Part shown: piece by piece, positions 31,689 through 40,131 of the stretch
Layout: each line of letters opens with the position of its first letter
Numbering within the stretch: position 1 is the first letter of the stretch
Source of the DNA: Actinoplanes octamycinicus
Lineage (GTDB): Bacteria > Actinomycetota > Actinomycetes > Mycobacteriales > Micromonosporaceae
Assembly (NCBI RefSeq): GCF_014205225.1
Contig: NZ_JACHNB010000001.1
Span: forward strand, 5,933,501 to 5,997,500
Direction: 5' to 3'
Length of the DNA stretch: 64,000 nucleotides
Program-made: the position numbers and the translations under genes
Notes under the pieces: model-generated
Databases searched by the model: none
Told to the model about the DNA's origin: nothing
Seen by the model: only the letters and a program-made list of their open reading frames with translations

Positions 31689-32054
31689 TCAGGCACCGCG
31701 GATGCTGCCCCAGCCGGAGTCGGCGCAGGTCATCCCGAGCCGGTAGCGACCGGCGGCGTTGACCAGCGTCTGGTTCGTGACCTGCCGGGCGGGGACGTTT
31801 CCGAGCAACACCGGCGCACCGCTGTCGGCGTTGATGATCCGATAAGCGCATCCTCCGTTTCCGGTCTGGATGCGGACGAACACCAGGTGGTTGCTGCCGG
31901 CCGCGACGACCCCGCTGGTGCAGCTGCCGAGCGGGGTGGTGACGATGCAGTCCTGCGTCACCAGCGAGTGAGCCTGTGCCGCACCGGCGGGAAGCAGGGC
32001 CGCGACCGGTGCGAGGACGGTGAGCAGGCCGAATGATCTCTTGTTCTTCACCAT
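31689..32054 (-). CDS. Small secreted hypothetical protein
   Basis: The 121-residue product has a signal peptide (basic MVKNKRS, hydrophobic LLTVLAPVAALLPAG, cleavage near AQAHS). A compact mature domain of about 90 residues follows, with four cysteines (in QDCIVT, GSCTSG, GGCAYR, MTCADS) that could form two disulfides and strand patterns such as NHLVFVRIQTG. It converges on the dehydratase gene with no gap between stops. The mature domain is not recognised. Extracellular location is well supported. Confidence 0.75.
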   Translation of the reverse strand: MVKNKRSFGLLTVLAPVAALLPAGAAQAHSLVTQDCIVTTPLGSCTSGVVAAGSNHLVFVRIQTGNGGCAYRIINADSGAPVLLGNVPARQVTNQTLVNAAGRYRLGMTCADSGWGSIRGA

Positions 32055-32187
32055 GGCATCGGTCTAGCGGCGCGGGCGTTGTCTTGCTCCTGCGCGGCCG
32101 GTCAGTCAAACAACTCCGGACAACGGGTCCCACTTTTGCTTCCTGTGACAAAAGTTGGGCGAGGCGGATCGGAAAGATAGACAGCTG

Positions 32188-32197
32188 GTTTCGAAAC
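32188..32197. promoter_or_regulatory. GTTTCGAAAC palindrome upstream of sugar dehydrogenase operon
   Basis: A perfect 10-bp palindrome lies 56-65 bp before the start of the PQQ sugar dehydrogenase gene. Similar TTTCGAAA-centred sites are known for LacI-type regulators of plant-polymer genes, so it is a candidate operator; the regulator is not in this gap. Confidence 0.4.
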
Positions 32198-32252
32198 TCT
32201 TAAGGTCCCGTTTCAAATCGACGCATGTCACTGCTCGGTGAAGGGACCGCAC

Positions 32253-35045
32253 ATGCGCCCGTACCGATGGGGATCCACCGCCTCCGCAGCCCTGCTCGCC
32301 GCCGCCCTCCTGACCGCGCCCGCCCCAGCGGCGGCGCACCCGATCGATCCCAGCAACTTCCAGCAGGTCACCCTGGCCAAGGGCGAGCCCGAGGTGGGCG
32401 AGCCAATGAGCCTCGCGGTGCTGCCGGACCGCTCGGTCCTGCACACCGCCCGAAACGGAACGCTGCGCCGGACCGATGCGTCCGGCACCACCGCCGTCGT
32501 CGGGACACTCCCCGTCTACTCCCATGACGAGGAAGGTCTGCAGGGCGTCGGGGTGGACCCGGGGTTCGCCACCAACCGGTTCATCTACCTCTACTACGCG
32601 CCGCCGCTGAGCACCCCGGCCGGCGACTCGCCGGACGCCGGCGCGGACTACTCGGTCTGGCAGGGGGTCAACCGGCTGTCCCGGTTCACCCTGACCGCCG
32701 ACTGGAAGCTCAGCGCCGAGAAGACCGTCCTCGACGTGCCCGCCTCGCGCGGCATCTGCTGCCACGTCGGCGGCGACATCGACTTCGACGCGGCCGGCAA
32801 CCTCTACCTGTCCACCGGCGACGACAGCAACCCGTTCCAGTCCGACGGGTACTCGCCGCTGGACGAGCGGGCCGACCGCAACCCGGCCTTCGACGCGCAG
32901 CGCAGCGCCGGCAACACCAACGACCTGCGCGGCAAGATCCTCCGGATCAAGGTCAACACCGATGGTTCGTACGCGATCCCGTCCGGCAACCTGTTCGCGC
33001 CCGGGACGGCGGGGACCCGGCCGGAGATCTACGCGATGGGCTTCCGCAACCCGTTCCGGCTCAGCGTCGACAAGGCGACCGGCGTGGTCTACGTCGGGGA
33101 CTACGGACCGGACGCGGGCGCCACGTCCAGCCGCGGGCCGGGCGGGCAGGTCGAGTTCAACCGGATCACCGCGCCGGGCAACTTCGGCTGGCCCTACTGC
33201 ACCGGCACGAACACCGCGGCCGAGACCTACGCCGACTACAACTTCGCCACCGGCTCGGTCGGCGCGAAGTACGACTGCGCCGGCGGCGCGACCAACAACT
33301 CGCCGCGCAACACCGGCCTGGGCAAGCTGCCTCCGGCGAAACCCGCCTGGATCCGGTACGGCGGCGACGCCGGCTCGCCGCCCGCCTTCGGCACCGGTTC
33401 GGAGTCGCCGATGGGCGGACCGGTCTACCGGTACAACGCCGCGAATCCGTCGACCACCAAGTTCCCGCAGGATCTGGACGGGCACTTCTTCGCCGGGGAG
33501 TTCGGCCGCGGCTGGATCAAACCGATCCACGTGGGCACCGACGGCTCGGTGGGGGAGATCTCGAACTTCGCCTGGAACGGCAAGCAGGTGATGGACATGG
33601 CGTTCGGCCCGGACGGCGCGCTCTACGTCCTCGACTACGGCACCGGCTACTTCAACGGCGACGCCAACTCGGCGCTCTACCGCTACGACTACGTGGGCGG
33701 CGGCAACAAGGCGCCGACCGCGGTGGCCTCGGCGGACAAGACCTCCGGGCAGGCGCCGCTGACGGTGAACTTCTCGTCGGCCGGCTCCTCCGATCCGGAG
33801 GGCGGCGCGCTCAGCTATGCCTGGAAGTTCGGCGACGGTACGACGTCAACCGCTGCCAATCCGGCGCACACGTACACCAGCAATGGCACGTACAACGTCA
33901 CGCTCACGGTGACCGATCCGCAGGGCGCGACGGGCAGCGGTGGGGTGCAGATCGGCGTCGGGAACACCGCGCCGACCGTCACGATCAGCACCCCGGCCAA
34001 CGGGCAGCTGGTCAGCTTCGGCGACACCGTGCCCTACACCGTCACGGTCAGTGACCCGGAGGACGGGTCGGTCACCTGCTCGCGGGTGAAGATGACCTAC
34101 GTGCTCGGCCATGACCAGCACGGGCACCAGATCACCTCGGCGACCGGCTGCTCCGGCTCGATCACCATCCCGGTCGACGGCGAGCACGACTCGGCGGCGA
34201 ACATCTTCCCGATCTTCGACGCGGAGTACGCCGACAACGGCGGGCTGATCACCCACAAGCAGCACGTCCTGCAACCGCGGCACCGGCAGGCCGAGCACTT
34301 CAAGACCTCGTCCGGGATCAACACCTTCAGCAAGCCGGAGGCCGAGGGCGGCAAGACGGTCGGCGACATCAACAACGGCGACTGGATCGCGTTCGAGCCC
34401 TACACCATCGCGAACGCCAAGACCTTCAGCGCGCGGGTCTCGTCCGCCGGGGCCGGCGGCACGCTGCAGATCCGGGCCGGTTCGGCGACCGGGACCGTGC
34501 TGGGCAGCGCGACCGTGCCGGTGACCGGCGCGTGGAACGTGTTCACCGACGTCAGCGGCACGATCACCAACCCGCCGGCCGGCACCACCACGCTCTACCT
34601 GACCTTCGCCGGCGGCACCGGGGCGCTGTTCGACCTGGACGCGTTCACCTTCACCACCGGCGGCACCGGCCGGGTGGTCGGCTTCGCCAACAAGTGCCTG
34701 GACGTCAACGGCGGGGCCAGTGCCGACGGCACCAAGATCCAGCTCTGGACCTGCAACGGCTCCGGCGCACAGACCTGGCAGATCAGCGGCCAGGTCTGGC
34801 GCAACCCGCAGTCCGGCAAGTGCCTGGACGTGGCCGGTGGCGCGACCGCCAACGGCACCAAGGTGCAACTGTGGACGTGCAACGGGTCCGCGGCGCAGAA
34901 CTGGGTCGCCTATCCCGACCGGACGGTCCGCAACCCGCAGTCCGGGCGCTGCCTGGACGTCTCCGAGGTCAAGTCCGACGACGGACAGCAGATCCACCTC
35001 TGGGACTGCCTGGCCGCCGCCAACCAGCTCTGGAGCCTGCCATGA
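32253..35045 (+). CDS. Secreted PQQ-dependent sugar dehydrogenase with PKD, CBM6-like and CBM13 modules
   Basis: From the ATG at 32253 (GAAGGGA six bases upstream) the protein has 930 residues. After the signal peptide comes a glucose/sorbosone dehydrogenase beta-propeller (about 35-470: HDEEGLQGVGVDPGFATNRF, TNDLRGKILRIKVN, EIYAMGFRNPFRL, and GPGGQVEFNRITAPGNFGWP). A PKD domain follows at about 485-570 (YAWKFGDGTTST), then an Ig-like insert, a CBM6-type domain at about 690-800 (INNGDWIAFEPYTIANAKTF) and a C-terminal ricin-B CBM13 (810-930) with repeated CLDVNGG and QLWTCNG. It oxidises sugars bound to polysaccharide outside the cell. Its stop overlaps the ThuA gene (ATGA). Confidence 0.92.
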   Translation: MRPYRWGSTASAALLAAALLTAPAPAAAHPIDPSNFQQVTLAKGEPEVGEPMSLAVLPDRSVLHTARNGTLRRTDASGTTAVVGTLPVYSHDEEGLQGVGVDPGFATNRFIYLYYAPPLSTPAGDSPDAGADYSVWQGVNRLSRFTLTADWKLSAEKTVLDVPASRGICCHVGGDIDFDAAGNLYLSTGDDSNPFQSDGYSPLDERADRNPAFDAQRSAGNTNDLRGKILRIKVNTDGSYAIPSGNLFAPGTAGTRPEIYAMGFRNPFRLSVDKATGVVYVGDYGPDAGATSSRGPGGQVEFNRITAPGNFGWPYCTGTNTAAETYADYNFATGSVGAKYDCAGGATNNSPRNTGLGKLPPAKPAWIRYGGDAGSPPAFGTGSESPMGGPVYRYNAANPSTTKFPQDLDGHFFAGEFGRGWIKPIHVGTDGSVGEISNFAWNGKQVMDMAFGPDGALYVLDYGTGYFNGDANSALYRYDYVGGGNKAPTAVASADKTSGQAPLTVNFSSAGSSDPEGGALSYAWKFGDGTTSTAANPAHTYTSNGTYNVTLTVTDPQGATGSGGVQIGVGNTAPTVTISTPANGQLVSFGDTVPYTVTVSDPEDGSVTCSRVKMTYVLGHDQHGHQITSATGCSGSITIPVDGEHDSAANIFPIFDAEYADNGGLITHKQHVLQPRHRQAEHFKTSSGINTFSKPEAEGGKTVGDINNGDWIAFEPYTIANAKTFSARVSSAGAGGTLQIRAGSATGTVLGSATVPVTGAWNVFTDVSGTITNPPAGTTTLYLTFAGGTGALFDLDAFTFTTGGTGRVVGFANKCLDVNGGASADGTKIQLWTCNGSGAQTWQISGQVWRNPQSGKCLDVAGGATANGTKVQLWTCNGSAAQNWVAYPDRTVRNPQSGRCLDVSEVKSDDGQQIHLWDCLAAANQLWSLP
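34673..35045 (+). repeat. 373-bp CBM13-encoding direct repeat, copy 1
   Basis: This 3' segment of the sugar dehydrogenase gene aligns without gaps to 36334-36706 at the 3' end of the next gene (constant offset 1,661 bp). Identity is very high in both DNA and protein, with only about eleven amino-acid changes. Confidence 0.9.
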
Positions 35046-36706
35046 TCCGCATCCTGCTCAGCGCGGTGCTGGCCGCGGCCTTCGTGCCGACACCCGCGGC
35101 CGCTGCCGACACCCCCTACGACGTGCTCGTCTTCTCCAAGACCGCCGGGTTCCGGCACGACTCGATCGCGGCCGGCACGACCGCGATCCGCGAGCTCGGC
35201 GCGGCGAACAACTTCACTGTCACCGCCACCGAGACCTTCCCCGCGGACCTGTCCCGGTACGAGGCGGTGGTCTTCCTGAACACCACCGGCGACGTGCTGG
35301 ACGCCGCCCAGCAGACCGCCTTCGAGTCCTACATCCGGGCCGGCGGCGGCTACGTCGGGGTGCACGCGGCCGCCGACACCGAGTACGACTGGCCGTTCTA
35401 CGGCGAGCTGGTCGGCGCCTGGTTCGCCTCCCATCCGGCGATCCAGCAGGCCACGGTCAAGGTGGAGGACCGGGCGCAGGCGGCCACCGCGCACCTGCCG
35501 CAGGCGTGGATCCGCACCGACGAGTGGTACAACTACCGGACCAACGCCCGCAGCACCGCGCACGTGCTGGCCAGCCTGGACGAGGGTTCCTACGCCGGCG
35601 GCGGGATGGGCGCCGACCATCCGCACGTGTGGTGCAAGACGGTCAGCGCCGGCCGATCGTTCTACACCGGCGGCGGGCACACCATCGAGTCGTACTCGGA
35701 CGCCGCCTTCCGGGCCCACCTGCTCGGCGGCATCCGCTACGCGGCGAACCGCAGCCACGCCGACTGCCGCCCGGAGACCGGGTACACCACGCTCTACAAC
35801 GGCTCGACGGCCGGCTGGTCGCAGGCCGGGCCGGGCGGCTTCGGCAACGCCGACGCGACGCTCTCGTCGACCGGCGGGATGGGGCTGTACTGGTACTCCG
35901 CCAAGCAGTTCACCAGCTACTCGCTGAAGCTGGACTGGCGGATGACCGGCGACGACAACTCCGGGGTGTTCGTCGGCTTCCCGGCCTCGCCGGACCCGTG
36001 GTCGGCGGTGAACAACGGCTACGAGATCCAGATCGACGCGACCGACGCCGCCGACCGCACCACCGGGTCGGTCTACACCTTCAAGGGCGCCGACGCGGCG
36101 GCCCGGGACGCCGCGCTCAACCCGCCCGGCGAGTGGAACGGCTACGAGATCCGGGTCGAGGGGGAGCGCCTGCAGGTGTTCCTCAACGGCGTGAAGATCA
36201 ACGACTTCACCAACACCGATCCGGTACGGTCGCTGGCCGGCTACGTCGGCATCCAGAACCACGGCGACGCCGACCACGTCGCGTTCCGCAACGTCCGGAT
36301 CAAGGAGCTCGGCACGCCGTCGCGCACCGGCCCGGTGGTCGGCTTCGCGAACAAGTGCCTGGACGTCAACGGCGGCGGCAGCGCCGACGGCACCAAGATC
36401 CAGCTCTGGACCTGCAACGGCTCCGGCGCGCAGACCTGGCAGATCAGCGGCCAGGTCTGGCGCAACCCGCAGTCCGGCAAGTGCCTGGACGTGTCCGGCG
36501 GCGGCACCGCCAACGGCACCAAGGTGCAACTGTGGACGTGCAACGGCTCCGGCGCGCAGAACTGGGTGGCCGGCGCCGACCGCACGGTCCGTAACCCGCA
36601 GTCGGGCCGCTGCCTCGACGTCTCCGAGGTGAAGTCCACCGACGGCCAGCAGATCCACCTCTGGGACTGTCTGGGCGCCGCGAACCAGCTGTGGACCGTT
36701 CCCTGA
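35042..36706 (+). CDS. Secreted ThuA-domain protein with DUF1080 and CBM13
   Basis: The 554-residue protein has a short signal peptide (MIRILLSAVLAAAFVPTPAA), a ThuA-like class-I-amidotransferase-fold domain at about 25-245 (YDVLVFSKTAGFRHDSI, GYVGVHAAADTEYDWPFYGE, GADHPHVWCKTVSAGRSFYT), and a DUF1080/3-keto-disaccharide-hydrolase jelly roll at about 250-425 (NSGVFVGFPAS, GEWNGYEIRVEGERLQVFLN). The C-terminal CBM13 is nearly identical to that of the upstream dehydrogenase. ThuA and DUF1080 domains act on 3-keto-glycosides, so oxidation by the neighbour and cleavage here may be linked. The start overlaps the previous stop; a terminator follows at 36718. Confidence 0.9.
   Translation: MIRILLSAVLAAAFVPTPAAAADTPYDVLVFSKTAGFRHDSIAAGTTAIRELGAANNFTVTATETFPADLSRYEAVVFLNTTGDVLDAAQQTAFESYIRAGGGYVGVHAAADTEYDWPFYGELVGAWFASHPAIQQATVKVEDRAQAATAHLPQAWIRTDEWYNYRTNARSTAHVLASLDEGSYAGGGMGADHPHVWCKTVSAGRSFYTGGGHTIESYSDAAFRAHLLGGIRYAANRSHADCRPETGYTTLYNGSTAGWSQAGPGGFGNADATLSSTGGMGLYWYSAKQFTSYSLKLDWRMTGDDNSGVFVGFPASPDPWSAVNNGYEIQIDATDAADRTTGSVYTFKGADAAARDAALNPPGEWNGYEIRVEGERLQVFLNGVKINDFTNTDPVRSLAGYVGIQNHGDADHVAFRNVRIKELGTPSRTGPVVGFANKCLDVNGGGSADGTKIQLWTCNGSGAQTWQISGQVWRNPQSGKCLDVSGGGTANGTKVQLWTCNGSGAQNWVAGADRTVRNPQSGRCLDVSEVKSTDGQQIHLWDCLGAANQLWTVP
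36334..36706 (+). repeat. 373-bp CBM13-encoding direct repeat, copy 2
   Basis: Second copy of the gapless repeat described at 34673-35045. It encodes the ricin-type module of the ThuA protein, and conservation extends through the stop codon. Confidence 0.9.
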
Positions 36707-36717
36707 CGCTTCGGCGG

Positions 36718-36752
36718 GAGTGCTCACGGCCGCTTCGCGGTCGTGAGCACTC
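36718..36752 (+). terminator. Terminator of the sugar dehydrogenase-ThuA operon
   Basis: A 15-bp stem (36718-36732 with 36738-36752, one G-T pair) closes a CTTCG loop 11 bp after the ThuA-gene stop. Confidence 0.85.
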
Positions 36753-36808
36753 GGCGGTCCGCGGCGGCTCCCGGCTGCCCCCTCGCCGAGCCAGCCGGAC
36801 CAGGCTGG

Positions 36809-37417
36809 TCAGGCTCGGTCGCCGGGGAACCGGACGGATCCGTCTTCCGCCACCTGCCCACCCCAGTGCTGCACGACGCCGCCGTCCATGGCATTGCCCC
36901 ATCCGAGCGGAATCACGGTGAGCAGGTCGCGAGCGAGCGCGGCGGCTGTCGGATCGGACCCGACGCCCGCGATCGTCTGCAACAGAGGGATGGCGTCAGT
37001 CATCTTCTGCACGATGGCGGGGATGACCGCGACTGTCGCGCCGCCCGCCTCCGCGAAGGACTCGAAGCCGTGCTCCGGCTCGTACCCACCCCACCAGTCC
37101 GCCACCACGGACAGGGCGACACACCGCGGCTCACCGGGATACTCCCTGGCGATGAACAGCAAGATGTCCACCATGGCCAGCGCGGCTGGGTACAGGGAGC
37201 CTCGGTGGTCGTTGCCGACGGCGCAGCGCACCATCGTCCCCGCGTCGCTCCAGTCCTTGGGGTTCGGCGCGAGGACGGCGCGCAGTGCCGCCAAGATGTT
37301 TTTCTCGTTGCCAGCACGGGACTCCGGCCACGGGAAAGCCGCCCAGCGCACCTCTTGACCCAGCGGGCGACCGTCGTGCAGGAACACGTCTGGCCGTCTT
37401 CGAAAAGCACCCCTCAC
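36809..37417 (-). CDS. Hypothetical cytoplasmic helical protein
   Basis: The frame runs to 37477, but the most likely start is the GTG at 37417 (MRGAFRRRPDVFLHDGRPLG), giving 202 residues. The protein is largely helical with an Arm/HEAT-like rhythm (NEKNILAALRAVLAPNPKDW, SLYPAALAMVDILLFIAREY, AGGATVAVIPAIVQKMTDAI). It has the block CVALSVVADWWGGYEPEHGF and no signal peptide. This style is seen in actinobacterial proteins of unknown function, including candidate immunity proteins, but no toxin gene is adjacent. Start choice is uncertain. Confidence 0.6.
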   Translation of the reverse strand: MRGAFRRRPDVFLHDGRPLGQEVRWAAFPWPESRAGNEKNILAALRAVLAPNPKDWSDAGTMVRCAVGNDHRGSLYPAALAMVDILLFIAREYPGEPRCVALSVVADWWGGYEPEHGFESFAEAGGATVAVIPAIVQKMTDAIPLLQTIAGVGSDPTAAALARDLLTVIPLGWGNAMDGGVVQHWGGQVAEDGSVRFPGDRA

Positions 37418-37983
37418 GCACCTACTGTCGCATCGGCTGGTAGCCGCCCGGGGAGCTGCAGGGCGGGAGGCGCGCAAGCAGCTTCACATTCTGCAAGCAT
37501 TTTCAGACTTCGTCACGAAATTCGTCACCGGCACCACAACTTCACTCCTTCCAGCGGCACTCTGCCGGCGCATGCCACTAGGCCATGCCGCCACTTCGAC
37601 TCGCCGCGCGTTGGTGGTCCGGTGCTGTGCACGGTGGATCTCGCCATGGTGAGGGGCGATGGAGTGGCGACCGTCTCATCGAAGCCGCCGCGATGTCGAT
37701 ACCACTGTCAATGAGCTCGGCCTATCGGCATCCGTGAATGCCGATACATGACGTTCACTTGCATGTCATGAAAAAACTTGCAGAGCACCGGGCCTATTCC
37801 ACTATGGTCGATCAGCGCGGCCGCATCTCGCCGCCCGGCCGCGACGACGGCCGCGACACCGCCGTCGCGCCCCGTCCAGGACCTCTGCACCCCGCCCGAG
37901 CAACTCGCGACGAGCGTCAGGTGCCCTGCACGCCGATGACGTTCGATCGTCCCGGGTGCGCTCGCCGCCAGAAAGGAAAGCCC
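37418..37983. promoter_or_regulatory. 566-bp non-coding region with hairpin and CTTGCA elements
   Basis: No gene is convincing here. A perfect 9-bp hairpin TATCGGCAT/ATGCCGATA occupies 37723-37746. Two CTTGCA elements follow at 37758-37763 and 37777-37782 (the second reads CTTGCAG), 19 bp apart, with a TGCAAG near 37493. These could be a terminator or attenuator plus MalR-like operators for the secreted protein gene at 37984. Confidence 0.4.
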
Positions 37984-38811
37984 ATGAACATGTCACGCGT
38001 GCTGCGTAGTGTGCCGATGATGGCCACGGTGCTCATCGCCGCTCTGGGAGGCCTCACGGCTCCCGCCAGCGCCAGCCCTCTCCCGGCCGGCACGGGTACG
38101 CCGGTGCTGCACTTCAACGCCGACGGAAGCACCTCGGTCGACGGCGTCATCGAGTCCGGCCATGCGGTCACCATCGACTTCGACCCGGCTCGCCTGCCGC
38201 ACTGCCGCGGCACGGACGAGTACGGAGACTCCTGGGGCATCTCCGTCCAGTACCGCATCGACGGTGGCGACCTGCGCGTCTACCCGGTCACCGAAAGGGT
38301 GACCGCGGACGGCAAGGACACCACGGTCAGGAGCCTGGGCACCGTGCAGCTGCGCCCGGACACCCAGCACCTGCAGATGTGGTTCGTCAACCAGGACCGC
38401 ACCGGTTGCCACGAGGAGGACACGAACCACGGCGCGAACTACGAGTTCGACATCAGCCAGCCGCCGGTGCTGGCGCGCGCCACCTACCGGGCCGACTGGT
38501 CCGAGACCCTGACCGGCTCGCTGCGTAAGGGCGGCGCGCTGGTGATCGACTACGACCCGGCCCGGCTCCCGCAGTGCCGCGCCACCTACCGGGGCTACCC
38601 GGCTTGGGACATCACCGCCTTCTACCGCTTCGACGGCGGCTCGGTGCGGTCCGCCGTGGTGAACCAGGGTGACGAAGTCATCCCGTTCCGCATCGACGTC
38701 CCCGCCGACGCCCAGAAGATCGAGACGTGGTTCAAGATCGCGAATTACTACGCCCAGTGCTCGGCGTACGACTCGGACTACGGGAAGAACTACACCTTCG
38801 CCATCAACTGA
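37984..38811 (+). CDS. Secreted two-repeat protein (DUF6209-like)
   Basis: The ATG at 37984 follows a strong AAAGGAAAG site and gives 275 residues. A signal peptide (basic MNMSRVLRS, hydrophobic MATVLIAALGGLTAP, cleavage after ASAS) precedes two homologous domains of about 120 residues. Domain one contains VTIDFDPARLPHCRG and WGISVQYRIDGGDLRVYPV; domain two contains LVIDYDPARLPQCRA and WDITAFYRFDGGSVRSAVV. Both end in a wf-x(n)-C-x3-D-x2-YG-NY block. This matches the pattern I associate with DUF6209. The function is unknown; it is extracellular. A strong terminator follows at 38821. Confidence 0.85.
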   Translation: MNMSRVLRSVPMMATVLIAALGGLTAPASASPLPAGTGTPVLHFNADGSTSVDGVIESGHAVTIDFDPARLPHCRGTDEYGDSWGISVQYRIDGGDLRVYPVTERVTADGKDTTVRSLGTVQLRPDTQHLQMWFVNQDRTGCHEEDTNHGANYEFDISQPPVLARATYRADWSETLTGSLRKGGALVIDYDPARLPQCRATYRGYPAWDITAFYRFDGGSVRSAVVNQGDEVIPFRIDVPADAQKIETWFKIANYYAQCSAYDSDYGKNYTFAIN

Positions 38812-38820
38812 CTCGAGCAA

Positions 38821-38857
38821 GCACCGGGCCGGGCGGTGGCACCGCCCGGCCCGGTGC
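38821..38857 (+). terminator. Strong GC terminator hairpin
   Basis: A perfect 17-bp stem (38821-38837 with 38841-38857) closes a GGC loop 10 bp after the DUF6209-like gene. Confidence 0.85.
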
Positions 38858-38997
38858 CGGCCAGTCAGCACAGGTCCTTGGGGCGCCATGCCGGGCCGGT
38901 GTGCGGCAACGCTTCCGAGCGGCTGCTTCCATTGTTGTGGCGCGACGTGAAGAACTACGTTTGACCGCCGGTTCAATGCCATGCGGAGGGCGGCTTC

Positions 38998-39318
38998 ATG
39001 ACGAACGGCGCGGACGAGTCCGATCTGGCCGACGATCCGAACGAGCTGACCGTGTGGTTCGAGCGCCTCGACCCCCTTCAGGTCCGCACCTACGATGACG
39101 CGCCGATCCGGGACGACTACAGCAATATCTACTTCGTGGGCACCGGCAAGTCGCGTGCTCACGCGGGCCGGCCAGGGCGGCGCCCCGATTGCATCCCCGC
39201 GGACGCACCAGCGCATTGGTCCCATGATCTGTGGGCGGGCGAATTGCCTCCTGCGATTCCGCGATGTGCCGACTGCGCGAAAAGGCATCCGCGGCCGTCC
39301 CCGAGTGCCTCCCGCTGA
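38998..39318 (+). CDS. Small hypothetical protein
   Basis: The ATG at 38998 is preceded by GGAGGGCGG, giving 106 residues. The first half is acidic (DESDLADDPNELTVWFERLD) with an alpha/beta pattern up to IYFVGTGKSRAH. The second half is rich in Arg, Pro and Ala and carries three cysteines (PDCIPAD and RCADCAKRH), which could bind a metal. The second half may be low-quality or frame-drifted sequence, so the gene could be a decayed remnant. No family recognised. Confidence 0.4.
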   Translation: MTNGADESDLADDPNELTVWFERLDPLQVRTYDDAPIRDDYSNIYFVGTGKSRAHAGRPGRRPDCIPADAPAHWSHDLWAGELPPAIPRCADCAKRHPRPSPSASR

Positions 39319-39360
39319 CCGTGGAACCATCAGATGGTGACCATGGCCCCTACGGCTCGT

Positions 39361-39435
39361 GGTCCGCCGTGCCGCCCGTGAGTAAGGTCCGCCGTGCCGC
39401 CCTCAAGTAAGGTCCGCGGTGCCGCCCGTCAGTGA
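39361..39435 (+). repeat. Three tandem 25-bp repeats before lspA
   Basis: Units 39361-39385, 39386-39410 and 39411-39435 share the core GGTCCGCCGTGCCGCCC and end in TAA or TGA-like triplets. The last unit runs into the lspA ribosome-binding region, 9 bp before the preferred start. Confidence 0.9.
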
Positions 39436-39443
39436 GGATGACG

Positions 39444-40019
39444 ATGTCGAATACCAGTCGGCCCGGCACGGGCCCGGCTCTGCGGGATGCCGGACCGGCG
39501 GCAACCGGTTTCTCGGCCGCAGCCGTCACCGTGCTCGGCGTCGTGGCGGTACTGGCGGTCACGCTGGATCAGCTCGTCAAGGCGCTGTCGACTGACAGGT
39601 TGACCGAGAACGAGCCGGTTCGTACCCTCGGCGGCCTGGTCTATCTGTGCCTGTGGCGCAACAGTGGTGCGGCGTGGAGTGTCGGAAGCCGGCACACCTG
39701 GATGTTCACGCTGGTGGCGGTTGCGGTCGTCGGCTGGATCGGCTGGGTCGCGGTGCGCCTTCGCTCGAAGCCGTGGGCGGTCGCGCTCGGTCTGGTGCTC
39801 GGCGGGGCACTGGGTAATCTCGGCGATCGGCTGTTCCGCGATCCGGGCGTGCTGCGGGGGCACGTGGTCGACATGATCAGTCTCTTCGGGCCGGACGCTC
39901 AGTACTTCCCGGTCTTCAACGTCGCCGACATGTGCCTGACGGTCGGTGTGGTCCTGGCGGTCGTGCTCGAGCTGACCGGACGAGCCCGTGACGGCTCACG
40001 CCGGCAGCCGACCGGATGA
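39444..40019 (+). CDS. lspA: Lipoprotein signal peptidase (LspA)
   Basis: From the ATG at 39444 (GAGG six bases upstream; earlier GTG and ATG are possible) the protein has 191 residues, four transmembrane helices and an N-terminal cytoplasmic extension of about 25 residues. LspA motifs are present: the first-helix DQLVKAL, the NSGAAWSVG loop, the catalytic Asp pair in GGALGNLGDRLF...VVDMI and FPVFNVADMCLTVGVV. It removes signal peptides from prolipoproteins in the membrane. It is not next to rluD or ileS, the usual housekeeping neighbours, so it may be a second copy. Three 25-bp repeats abut its ribosome site. Confidence 0.9.
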   Translation: MSNTSRPGTGPALRDAGPAATGFSAAAVTVLGVVAVLAVTLDQLVKALSTDRLTENEPVRTLGGLVYLCLWRNSGAAWSVGSRHTWMFTLVAVAVVGWIGWVAVRLRSKPWAVALGLVLGGALGNLGDRLFRDPGVLRGHVVDMISLFGPDAQYFPVFNVADMCLTVGVVLAVVLELTGRARDGSRRQPTG

Positions 40020-40088
40020 CCTCCGGCACGTGTCGCCCGCTCCGATACTCCCCTTTTGTTTGATCCATTGACATTCATTACGGGCGGA

Positions 40089-40100
40089 TGACAACGTTGT
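40089..40100. promoter_or_regulatory. LacI-type operator before secreted GH31 gene
   Basis: GACAACGTTGTA matches the arabinan-operon operator TACAACGTTGTA at 11 of 12 positions and lies 32-43 bp before the GH31 start. It places this gene in the candidate regulon of the second LacI regulator. Confidence 0.7.
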
Positions 40101-40131
40101 AAGCAATAGATCTCAACGGATCGATGGGGAG

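Noticed and set aside
39361..39435. 25-bp repeats as a CRISPR or iteron array
   Set aside because: There are no spacers and no replication gene nearby; they are simple tandem repeats in a leader.
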